From the NCBI GenBank assembly GCA_903893675.1, contig CAITNA010000088.1:1-5441 (forward strand): a stretch of 5,441 nucleotides of DNA, in the 5' to 3' direction. Made by a program: the position numbers and the translations under genes. The DNA is from an uncultured Micrococcales bacterium (GTDB lineage Bacteria; Actinomycetota; Actinomycetes; Actinomycetales; Microbacteriaceae). The notes below the pieces were generated by a model. The model worked only from the letters and a program-made list of their open reading frames with translations, had not been told where the DNA came from and did no database searches. Below are positions 1 through 5,283 of the stretch, piece after piece. The stretch's first letter is position 1; each line of letters begins with the position of its first letter.

Positions 1-918
1 GAGCTCGGCCTTCACGAACTCTGCGAGCTCGCGCGCATCAGGCACATCGACTTTGTTGAGCGCAATCATCTGCGGGCGTTCGGTAAGCGGAGTCTGACCT
101 TCTGGAACCTCGTATGCGGCAAGCTCAACCAAGATTTTGTCGAGGTCGGTCAGTGGGTCGCGACCAGGCTCCATGGTTGCGCAGTCGATGACGTGCAACA
201 ACGCAGAGCAGCGCTCAACGTGACGCAGGAACTTGAGCCCGAGGCCCTTGCCCTCGCTTGCACCTTCGATGAGCCCAGGCACGTCGGCGATCACATAGCG
301 CGATTCGCCTGCCTGAACTACGCCTAGGTTCGGGTGCAAAGTGGTGAACGGATAGTCGGCAATCTTTGGTCGTGCTGCCGAAAGCGCGGCGATCAGGCTC
401 GACTTGCCTGCTGATGGGTAGCCAACCAGCGCAACATCTGCAACTGTCTTGAGCTCAAGGGTGATGTCACCCTTCCAGCCAGGCACGCCGAGCAGTGCAA
501 AGCCCGGCGCCTTTCGCTTGGATGAAGACAGCGCGGCATTGCCGAGCCCTCCCATTCCACCCTCGGCAACCAGCAACTCCATGCCGGCTTCATCGAGGTC
601 GGCGATGGTCTCGCCCTTTGAGTTCTTTACGACTGTGCCAACCGGAACCGGAAGAAGCACGTCGTCACCCTTAGCGCCATTGCGGAAGTCGCCGGCGCCT
701 GGGCCACCATCGCCACCGCTGCGGTGAGGCTGGAAGTGATAGTCGAGAAGAGTCGTGACGCTTGGGTCTGCAATCAGAGAGATTGAGCCACCGTTGCCGC
801 CATCGGCACCGTCAGGGCCTGCAAGTGGTTTGAATTTTTCGCGCTTGATCGAAACACAACCGTCGCCACCGTTTCCGGCGCGCAGATGCAGAGTGACCTG
901 GTCTACAAAAGTAACCAC
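1..918 (-). CDS. obg: Obg-family GTPase (CgtA), C-terminus cut by window edge
   Basis: This is the ribosome-associated GTPase of the Obg/CgtA family, which acts late in 50S subunit assembly and is linked to growth and stress control. I translated 306 codons running off the left edge. Residues 1-158 are the glycine-rich Obg fold, with runs such as AGNGGDGCVSIKREK near 14-28 and LGNAALSSSKRKAPGFALLG near 125-144. The G domain follows: G1 GYPSAGKSS (166-174), G2 threonines T192/T193 in YPFTTLHPNLG, G3 DVPGLIEG (212-219) and G4 NKVD (288-291). G5 and any C-terminal OCT domain lie outside the window. The start is GTG at 918, with GGAGG four bases upstream and an in-frame stop further up, so no longer form is possible. 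It is the last gene seen of the rplU-rpmA-obg cluster, 74 nt after rpmA. The family call is secure. Confidence 0.97.
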   Translation of the reverse strand, partial: MVTFVDQVTLHLRAGNGGDGCVSIKREKFKPLAGPDGADGGNGGSISLIADPSVTTLLDYHFQPHRSGGDGGPGAGDFRNGAKGDDVLLPVPVGTVVKNSKGETIADLDEAGMELLVAEGGMGGLGNAALSSSKRKAPGFALLGVPGWKGDITLELKTVADVALVGYPSAGKSSLIAALSAARPKIADYPFTTLHPNLGVVQAGESRYVIADVPGLIEGASEGKGLGLKFLRHVERCSALLHVIDCATMEPGRDPLTDLDKILVELAAYEVPEGQTPLTERPQMIALNKVDVPDARELAEFVKAEL

Positions 919-922
919 GGTT

Positions 923-927
923 CCTCC
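923..927 (-). promoter_or_regulatory. Ribosome binding site of obg
   Basis: A GGAGG on the minus strand lies four bases before the GTG at 918. It fixes this GTG as the obg start. An ATG a few bases upstream overlaps this site but is in another frame. Confidence 0.8.
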
Positions 928-953
928 ATCCCTGAAGTGTTTAGAAACAGCAA

Positions 954-975
954 AGGCGAGCCTGTGGGCTCGCCT
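954..975 (-). terminator. Hairpin between rpmA and obg: weak terminator or attenuator
   Basis: A perfect 9-bp inverted repeat (AGGCGAGCC / GGCTCGCCT) encloses a 4-nt loop, 18 nt after the rpmA stop and 36 nt before the obg GTG. In the minus-strand RNA the stem is followed at once by a short U run and then GCUGUUUC, so the U tract is poor. The stem is GC-rich and should be stable. I read it as a leaky terminator or a 3'-end stabiliser for the ribosomal-protein mRNA, with obg expressed by read-through. No convincing separate obg promoter fits between the hairpin and the GTG. Confidence 0.55.
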
Positions 976-992
976 CGCTGAAAGAGTTTTAG

Positions 993-1250
993 TTACGCAG
1001 CGGCAACAACAATGTTTACGACGCGGCGGCCACCCTTGGTGCCGAACTCAACAGCGCCAGCTGAAAGAGCGAACAGAGTGTCGTCCTTGCCGATGCCTAC
1101 GTTCTTGCCTGGGTGGAAGTGAGTTCCGCGCTGACGAACGATGATCTCGCCTGCGTTTACTTCTTGACCTGCGTAACGCTTTACGCCGAGACGCTGTGCG
1201 TTCGAGTCGCGACCGTTACGGGTGGAGCTAACACCTTTTTTGGATGCCAT
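993..1250 (-). CDS. rpmA: 50S ribosomal protein L27
   Basis: L27 is a small basic protein of the large subunit whose N-terminal tail reaches towards the peptidyl-transferase centre. The 85-residue product has the usual bacterial length and the family core: STRNGRDSNAQRLGVKRYAGQ (residues 9-29), then GEIIVRQRGTHFHPGKNVG and DDTLFAL, ending in VEFGTKGGRRVVNIV. There is no cleavable N-terminal extension of the Firmicutes type. The tail begins MASKKG, where many bacteria have MAHKKG. The ATG at 1250 is preceded by AAGGAA seven bases upstream. That site overlaps the rplU stop codon, and the genes are 11 nt apart, so translation is probably coupled. It is co-transcribed with rplU. Confidence 0.98.
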   Translation of the reverse strand: MASKKGVSSTRNGRDSNAQRLGVKRYAGQEVNAGEIIVRQRGTHFHPGKNVGIGKDDTLFALSAGAVEFGTKGGRRVVNIVVAAA

Positions 1251-1257
1251 TTGGTCG

Positions 1258-1263
1258 TTCCTT
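1258..1263 (-). promoter_or_regulatory. rpmA ribosome binding site overlapping the rplU stop
   Basis: AAGGAA on the minus strand lies seven bases before the rpmA ATG. Its first two bases are the last two of the rplU TAA stop (1264-1262). A terminating ribosome would sit on this site, which fits coupled translation of L21 and L27 in equal amounts. Confidence 0.75.
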
Positions 1264-1567
1264 ACTTAATCTCGGTGACCTTGACGCGGGTGAGCTCGGC
1301 ACGGAAACCCATGCGGCGCTTGTAACCGGTCTTGTTCTTGTAGTGCTGAATGATGATCTTTGGGCCGCGGAGGTCGCCGAGTACTTCGGCGGTTACCTTA
1401 ACCTTGGCCAGCACTGCTGCGTCGGTGGTGACTTTGTCGCCATCAACCAACAGAAGAGCTGGGAGCTCAATCTTGCCGTTCTCTGCCTTGATGCGGTCGA
1501 GAGTAACGATGGTGCCGACAGACACCTTCTCCTGGCGACCGCCAGCACGGACTACTGCGTAAACCAC
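1262..1567 (-). CDS. rplU: 50S ribosomal protein L21
   Basis: L21 binds 23S rRNA in the large subunit. The 101-residue product matches the family length and pattern: it opens VYAVVRAGGRQEKVSVG and ends with the basic segment KIIIQHYKNKTGYKRRMGFR (70-89), followed by ELTRVKVTEI. The family has a conserved K-K-Y/R-R-GHR-type segment at this point, here with F in place of the usual H or Q after G. The start is GTG at 1567, read as Met, with AAAGG seven bases upstream. It opens the rplU-rpmA pair, and a candidate promoter lies at 1633-1662 in the gap after rne. Confidence 0.97.
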   Translation of the reverse strand: MVYAVVRAGGRQEKVSVGTIVTLDRIKAENGKIELPALLLVDGDKVTTDAAVLAKVKVTAEVLGDLRGPKIIIQHYKNKTGYKRRMGFRAELTRVKVTEIK

Positions 1568-1574
1568 AGATCTA

Positions 1575-1579
1575 CCTTT
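1575..1579 (-). promoter_or_regulatory. Ribosome binding site of rplU
   Basis: AAAGG on the minus strand lies seven bases before the GTG at 1567. It supports GTG as the L21 start, and the protein then begins exactly where the family normally does. Confidence 0.7.
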
Positions 1580-1632
1580 GTTCTAAGACTTGGAAATCGT
1601 GCCTGCGAATGGACAGCGGGCAACGAGGTTCA

Positions 1633-1662
1633 ACTTTACCCGAGTTTGAGCCTTTCGGTCAA
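1633..1662 (-). promoter_or_regulatory. Candidate promoter of rplU-rpmA
   Basis: On the minus strand, TTGACC (1662-1657) is followed after 18 bases by TAAAGT (1638-1633). These match the housekeeping sigma consensus TTGACA and TATAAT at 5 and 4 of 6 positions, and the -10 fits the actinobacterial TAnnnT pattern. Transcription would start near 1630-1626, giving a leader of about 60 nt before the rplU GTG. The position, inside the 110-nt gap after rne, is right for separate expression of the ribosomal-protein genes. It is a pattern match only. Confidence 0.6.
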
Positions 1663-1664
1663 AC
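1644..1664 (-). other. Hairpin with GAAA tetraloop after rne
   Basis: In the minus-strand RNA, GUUUGACC pairs with GG(C)UCAAAC: eight base pairs with one bulged C, closed by a C-GAAA-G loop of the stable GNRA class. It begins 13 nt after the rne stop. No U tract follows, so it is not a classical intrinsic terminator. It may protect or define the 3' end of rne mRNA. The -35 element of the candidate rplU promoter lies inside it. Confidence 0.5.
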
Positions 1665-1677
1665 CTTTGCGTCCTTT

Positions 1678-3960
1678 TTAGCCGCGATTTCCTTGATTTG
1701 CCCCCGAGCCACGTCGGCTTCGAGGCTTTCTTTTGCCCTGGCCCGGCGCTTTCGGCTCTGGCAGAGCCTCCAAAACCGATTCAAGGATGTTCTCTCCGCC
1801 GTTTTGGGCGGTGGCACCGGCATCGGCCGGCTGGTCTTCGGCTGCCGAAACAGCTGGCACAACAATCGGGCTAGGTTCACCGGCGGCCTCGTGGGCTGCC
1901 ACGGCCGAAGCCGCAATCTTGGTGATTACGCTGCCGAGTTCAACGGCGCGCTCCGGGGTCACCTTGGCGACCTCGACCTTCTTTTCCTTCTTCTTGTTCT
2001 TGCCCTGCTTGTTGCCGCCTTCGCGAGGTTCCTCGTGAACGACGTGCTTGGCACGCATGATCGGTTCGTGATGAACAATCACCCCTCGCCCAGCACAAGC
2101 CTCACACGGTTCGCTGAACGCCTCGAGCAAGCCAATGCCGAGCTTCTTGCGAGTCATCTGAACCAAACCGAGCGAGGTTACTTCTGCAACCTGGTGCTTG
2201 GTGCGGTCACGGCTCAAGCATTCGATGAGTCGACGCTGAACGAGATCGCGGTTTGATTCGAGAACCATGTCGATGAAGTCGATCACGATGATTCCACCGA
2301 TGTCGCGAAGTCGAAGCTGTCGAACGATTTCTTCAGCGGCCTCGAGGTTGTTCTTAGTAACCGTCTCTTCTAGGTTTCCACCTGAGCCAACAAACTTTCC
2401 GGTGTTCACGTCGACAACGGTCATTGCCTCGGTGCGGTCGATGACCAGCGAACCACCAGATGGCAGATAAACCTTGCGGTCGAGTGCCTTCGAGATTTGC
2501 TCACCGATTCGGTATTCGTCGAATACATCGCGCTCGCCAGCGTAAACCTCTACGCGTTCGAGAAGGTCAGGGGCGACTACCTGCAGGTATTCGCTGATCA
2601 CCTGGTGTGCATCCTCGCCAGAAATAACCATCTTCTGGAAGTCTTCGTTGAACACATCGCGCACGATCTTGACAAGCAAATCTGGCTCGCTGTGCAACAG
2701 CTGAGGAGCGTTGCCCTTGGCGACCTTCTTCTCGATGTCGACCCACTGCTGCTGCAGGCGCTCGACGTCGAGGGTTAGCTGCTCTTCGGTTGCGCCTTCG
2801 GCTGCGGTGCGAACAATCACACCGGCTTCTTCAGGCAAGACCTCTTTGAGAATCTTCTTGAGGCGAGCACGCTCGCTGTCAGGCAGCTTGCGCGAGATTC
2901 CGTTCATCTGACCGTTTGGCACATAGACCAGGTAGCGGCCAGGCAGCGAGATCTGCGAGGTCAGGCGTGCGCCCTTCTGCCCCACTGGATCCTTGGTGAC
3001 CTGCACCAAAACGCGGTCGCCGGTCTTGAGCGCTAGCTCGATGCGACGCGGCTGGTTGCCGGTTTCTGCAAGCTCCCAGTCAACCTCGCCCGAGTACAGC
3101 ACGGCGTTACGACCGCGACCGATGTCGACGAATGCGGCCTCCATCGAAGGCAAAACGTTCTGCACCTTGCCGTAGTAGACATTGCCAATCAGCGATGCCT
3201 CGGATGCCTTTGCCACGTAGTGCTCAACAAGAACCTTGTCTTCGAGAACTCCGAGCTGAATCTTTCCGTCTTTCGAACGAACCACCATGACGCGATCGAC
3301 TGCCTCGCGACGAGCCAAGAACTCTGACTCGGTGATGGTTCCGCGGCGACGACCATTGTCGCGTCCTTCGCGGCGACGCTGACGCTTCGCCTCAAGACGA
3401 GTCGAGCCCTTTACCTTCTGTGGCTCGTTGCTCGGTTCTTTCGGCTCGCGCGGAGTGCGAACCTTGACGACGGTGTTTGGTGGCAGCTCATCTGCAGGAA
3501 CTTCACCCGGACGAGCGCGCTTGCGGCGACGCAGGTGCGAATCATCGCCATCCTGCTTCTTGTCGTTTGAATCGGCAACCGGGCGACCGCGCTTCTTGTC
3601 GATGACAGGAGTTGGCAGATCAGGCGCCATGAACAACATCGAGGTTGCCGAAACTGGCGTAACTACCGGTGCTTCTGCTGCCTGCTTGTTGCCCTTGGCA
3701 GCCGACTTCTCGGATGACTTTTCAGGCTGTGCCTTAGCCGACTTCTGCGCTGCTGGCTTTTTAGCCGCTGGCTTCTTGTCTGACTTTGCAGGTGCGTCGA
3801 CGGTTGCGTCGGTGGCGTCTGCCGCTGGCTTCTTGGCCGCAGGCTTCTTGCTCGGCTTTGCGACCGGCTTCTTTTCTGCGGTCTTGTCGACGGCAGGCTT
3901 TGCTGACGCCGTTGACTTCTTTTTGTTCGGCTTTTCTGCCGACCCGTTTTCATTCACCAT
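1678..3960 (-). CDS. rne: Ribonuclease E/G family endoribonuclease, actinobacterial RNase E type
   Basis: This single-strand endoribonuclease starts mRNA decay and processes rRNA and tRNA precursors. The 760-residue product has three parts. Residues 1-220 are a Lys/Ala/Pro- then Arg-rich disordered arm with a KPAAKKPAA repeat and a KRGRP motif. The catalytic core spans about 222-640, with an S1 domain near 257-335, the 5'-monophosphate sensor pair R384/T385 in VIVRTA, metal-binding D517 and N519 in VVDVNTGKF, D561 in VIDFIDM, and the zinc-link cysteines C619 and C622 in PCEACAGRG. The third part is a C-terminal arm ending in a Lys/Arg/Gly tail. A core placed centrally between two arms is typical of actinobacteria. 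At 760 residues it is shorter than the Mycobacterium and Streptomyces enzymes as I remember them. The ATG at 3960 follows an in-frame TAA directly and has GGAG ten bases upstream. Confidence 0.96.
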   Translation of the reverse strand: MVNENGSAEKPNKKKSTASAKPAVDKTAEKKPVAKPSKKPAAKKPAADATDATVDAPAKSDKKPAAKKPAAQKSAKAQPEKSSEKSAAKGNKQAAEAPVVTPVSATSMLFMAPDLPTPVIDKKRGRPVADSNDKKQDGDDSHLRRRKRARPGEVPADELPPNTVVKVRTPREPKEPSNEPQKVKGSTRLEAKRQRRREGRDNGRRRGTITESEFLARREAVDRVMVVRSKDGKIQLGVLEDKVLVEHYVAKASEASLIGNVYYGKVQNVLPSMEAAFVDIGRGRNAVLYSGEVDWELAETGNQPRRIELALKTGDRVLVQVTKDPVGQKGARLTSQISLPGRYLVYVPNGQMNGISRKLPDSERARLKKILKEVLPEEAGVIVRTAAEGATEEQLTLDVERLQQQWVDIEKKVAKGNAPQLLHSEPDLLVKIVRDVFNEDFQKMVISGEDAHQVISEYLQVVAPDLLERVEVYAGERDVFDEYRIGEQISKALDRKVYLPSGGSLVIDRTEAMTVVDVNTGKFVGSGGNLEETVTKNNLEAAEEIVRQLRLRDIGGIIVIDFIDMVLESNRDLVQRRLIECLSRDRTKHQVAEVTSLGLVQMTRKKLGIGLLEAFSEPCEACAGRGVIVHHEPIMRAKHVVHEEPREGGNKQGKNKKKEKKVEVAKVTPERAVELGSVITKIAASAVAAHEAAGEPSPIVVPAVSAAEDQPADAGATAQNGGENILESVLEALPEPKAPGQGKRKPRSRRGSGANQGNRG
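3748..3846 (-). repeat. Repeated KPAAKKPAA-coding segments in rne
   Basis: Residues 39-47 and 63-71 of RNase E both read KPAAKKPAA and are encoded by similar but not identical DNA at 3820-3846 and 3748-3774. The composition around them (K, A, P, S) resembles the lysine/alanine/proline tails of histone H1-like proteins. Such tracts expand and contract easily and probably vary between strains. Confidence 0.6.
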
Positions 3961-3979
3961 TTAAGGTGCACTCCAAGCT

Positions 3980-4015
3980 GCTTTTAGCCTGGGCCACACT
4001 CACCGGGCTAAAAGC
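3980..4015 (-). promoter_or_regulatory. Strong hairpin in the rne 5' leader
   Basis: GCTTTTAGCC (3980-3989) and GGCTAAAAGC (4006-4015) form a perfect 10-bp inverted repeat. In the rne RNA it continues past one C-A mismatch into two more G-C pairs, leaving a loop of about 10 nt. It ends five bases before the GGAG of rne. No U tract follows in either direction, so it is not an intrinsic terminator. A role in control of rne translation or mRNA stability is likely by position. A protein-binding operator is the alternative. Confidence 0.65.
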
Positions 4016-4020
4016 CCTAA

Positions 4021-4049
4021 AACCTAAACGCTGCTCGGTTGAACAGCAA
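4021..4049 (-). promoter_or_regulatory. Candidate proximal rne promoter
   Basis: On the minus strand, TTGCTG (4049-4044) is followed after 17 bases by TAGGTT (4026-4021), which fits TAnnnT. The start would fall near 4015, so the RNA would begin directly with the leader hairpin. Half of each hexamer matches the consensus, so the call is weak. Confidence 0.35.
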
Positions 4050-4160
4050 AACCTTTGAGCCCTTGGCTGGTTCGCTGCCCGGATCGGGACTTGCGCGAAT
4101 CTCTGTCGCCCTGCTCTGAAACTTTCGTCGTTCTGGGTGTGGCCAGAGCAACTACCCCCA

Positions 4161-4189
4161 AGTATGCCAGCGAAGACCCCGAAAGTCAG
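4161..4189 (-). promoter_or_regulatory. Candidate distal rne promoter
   Basis: On the minus strand, CTGACT (4189-4184) and CATACT (4166-4161) lie 17 bases apart, each matching the sigma-70-type consensus at four of six positions. Transcription would start near 4154 and give a leader of about 190 nt containing the hairpin. It lies next to the VKOR -10 on the other strand. Confidence 0.4.
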
Positions 4190-4201
4190 TAGCCGCGCGC
4201 C

Positions 4202-4207
4202 TAGACT
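4202..4207 (+). promoter_or_regulatory. Candidate -10 element for a leaderless VKOR mRNA
   Basis: TAGACT fits the actinobacterial TAnnnT -10 and ends exactly six bases before the VKOR ATG. Transcription would then begin at the A of the start codon. No usable Shine-Dalgarno sequence precedes the ATG: the only purine run, GAAG, is two bases away. No good -35 is visible 16-19 bases upstream, which is common for such promoters. Confidence 0.5.
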
Positions 4208-4213
4208 GAAGCC

Positions 4214-4843
4214 ATGAGCAGCGCAGTCGAGTCAAAATCCGCACCAATCCAGGCATCCAAGCCCTTTGCAATCTTCTTGATCATTGCCGGCCTGACCGGA
4301 TGGGTCGCTTCGTTCCTGCTCACCCTCGAGCGCTTCCACGTCGCCGCAGACCCAAGCGCCAAGCTCAGCTGCGATGTAGCCAGCTTCATTTCTTGCAAGT
4401 CAGTAATGCTCAGCCACCAGGCCAAGCTGTTCGGCTTTCCAAATCCACTTATCGGCATCGGCGCTTTCGTGGCTCCGATTGTTGTCGGGTTCGCCATCCT
4501 GGCTGGTGCGCACTTCAAGAAGTGGCTCTGGCAGGGCTTCTTCTTCGGTCACGTTCTAGCCTTTGCATTCGTGCTTTGGCTCTCATACGAGGCGATCTTC
4601 GAGATCAACGCCCTCTGCCCTTACTGCATGGTGGCCTGGGCCGCCGTGATTCCGCTGTTCTGGCAACTCTTCTTCCACGGAGGCCGCGAGGGCTACTTGC
4701 CTGTGCCAATTCGCACGGTCGGGTTCTTCGTGAGCGCATACGACTACGCGTGGGTTTTCGCGCTGGTTACCGCGCTAATCATCGTGCTTGAAATTGCGAT
4801 CCACTTCTGGAGCTTGTGGATGCGCTTCTTCGGTTTGGTCTAA
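4214..4843 (+). CDS. Vitamin K epoxide reductase (VKOR) family membrane protein
   Basis: Bacterial VKOR proteins reoxidise a DsbA-like periplasmic or extracytoplasmic partner and pass the electrons to a quinone, so driving disulfide formation in exported proteins. The 209-residue product has about five hydrophobic helices (near 16-38, 78-98, 106-128, 136-154 and 176-200). It shows all four expected cysteines: C53 and C61 in the outer loop (CDVASFISC) and the quinone-side CPYC (C135, C138). The conserved loop KLFGFPNPLIGIG follows the first pair. No fused thioredoxin domain is present, so the partner is encoded elsewhere. The ATG at 4214 gives a short cytoplasmic N-terminus before helix 1. The gene stands alone on the plus strand and converges on ndk with a 29-nt gap. 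Confidence 0.93.
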   Translation: MSSAVESKSAPIQASKPFAIFLIIAGLTGWVASFLLTLERFHVAADPSAKLSCDVASFISCKSVMLSHQAKLFGFPNPLIGIGAFVAPIVVGFAILAGAHFKKWLWQGFFFGHVLAFAFVLWLSYEAIFEINALCPYCMVAWAAVIPLFWQLFFHGGREGYLPVPIRTVGFFVSAYDYAWVFALVTALIIVLEIAIHFWSLWMRFFGLV

Positions 4844-4854
4844 ACCGCGTTTAG
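4840..4854. terminator. Possible weak bidirectional terminator between VKOR and ndk
   Basis: CTAAAC and GTTTAG form a 6-bp stem with a 3-nt CGC loop, and the VKOR stop codon lies inside the stem. A competing stem CGGTTT/AAACCG (4831-4847) overlaps it. Neither has a T tract. Convergent genes 29 nt apart need transcript ends here, but the sequence gives only weak support. Confidence 0.25.
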
Positions 4855-4872
4855 GTTGCTTGCGACCCGAAA

Positions 4873-5283
4873 CTAGAACCAAAGCGCGAGTTCGCGCGAA
4901 GCACTCTCTGGCGAGTCACTTCCGTGCACTAGGTTCTGCTGAACCTTCAAACCCCAGTCGCGACCTAGATCGCCACGGATGGTGCCTGCCGCCGCAACTG
5001 TTGGGTCGGTTGCACCGGCCATTGCACGGAAACCTTCGATGACACGATTGCCCTCGACGCAGAGTGCAACGACGTCGCCGCTCATCATGAACTCAACTAG
5101 CGGCTCGAAGAATGGCTTGCCCTCGTGCTCGGCGTAGTGCTTTACCAGAAGCTCGCGCGAAGGAGTGAACTTGCGCACGTCAACGATTGTGTAGCCCTTG
5201 GTTTCGATTCGAGAAATGATCTCGCCGATGAGATTGCGCTTTACGCCGTCTGGCTTGATCAGAACGAGGGTCTGCTCGGTCAT
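4873..5283 (-). CDS. ndk: Nucleoside diphosphate kinase
   Basis: Ndk moves the gamma-phosphate of ATP to other nucleoside diphosphates through a phosphohistidine intermediate and so balances NTP and dNTP pools in the cytoplasm. The 136 residues have the usual length and all main motifs: LIKPDGVKR with K10, Y50 in VKHYAEHEGKPFF, R86 in GFRAMAGATDP, T92, R103 in TIRGD, and the active-site NLVHGSDS with H120. Between RGD and the histidine motif it has LGRDWGLKVQQ, four residues longer than the M. tuberculosis form as I remember it, which moves the histidine from 117 to 120. The ATG at 5283 has AAAGGAAG just upstream and overlaps the stop of the preceding gene (ATGA), so the two are co-transcribed and probably coupled. 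Confidence 0.98.
   Translation of the reverse strand: MTEQTLVLIKPDGVKRNLIGEIISRIETKGYTIVDVRKFTPSRELLVKHYAEHEGKPFFEPLVEFMMSGDVVALCVEGNRVIEGFRAMAGATDPTVAAAGTIRGDLGRDWGLKVQQNLVHGSDSPESASRELALWF

Larger units (their letters stand above)
3961..4213. promoter_or_regulatory. Divergent intergenic region between rne and the VKOR gene
   Basis: This 253-nt stretch has no convincing gene. It holds the rne ribosome binding site (GGAG, 3974-3971), a strong inverted repeat (3980-4015), two candidate rne promoters on the minus strand and a candidate VKOR promoter on the plus strand. The part between about 4030 and 4160 shows no clear element to me. Confidence 0.7.

Noticed and set aside
755..1144. 129-residue plus-strand frame across the obg start and rpmA
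   Set aside because: Covers two conserved genes and their gap on the other strand; low-complexity translation with no family pattern.
1575..1630. Possible L21 autoregulatory leader before rplU
   Set aside because: The roughly 60-nt leader offers only a weak bulged stem (GCC/TG with CA/GGC). It gives no match I can defend to known ribosomal-protein leader motifs.
1609..2256. Open 215-residue frame on the plus strand opposite the 3' part of rne
   Set aside because: It lies wholly antisense to the conserved RNase E core and C-terminal arm, resembles no family and has no visible ribosome site. Its length follows from codon bias of rne.
3748..3846. Repeats considered as a CRISPR or tandem-repeat locus
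   Set aside because: They are in-frame coding repeats of a basic protein tract with imperfect DNA identity and only two full copies.
3428..3964. Open 178-residue plus-strand frame rich in Ala, Phe and Gly, superficially like a membrane protein
   Set aside because: It is the mirror of the Lys/Ala/Pro repeats of the RNase E arm: AAG and GCC codons read backwards as Leu/Phe and Gly/Ala. No initiation signals support it.
3980..4015. Inverted repeat taken as an intrinsic terminator
   Set aside because: No T tract follows on either strand and it lies just upstream of the rne start, so a leader element fits better.
4201..4518. 105-residue minus-strand frame opposite the VKOR start
   Set aside because: Antisense to a clear VKOR reading frame with all four cysteines; no family resemblance.
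4214..4843. Recent horizontal transfer of the VKOR gene
   Set aside because: Base composition and codon use look like the neighbours by eye, and no mobile element or direct repeats flank it.
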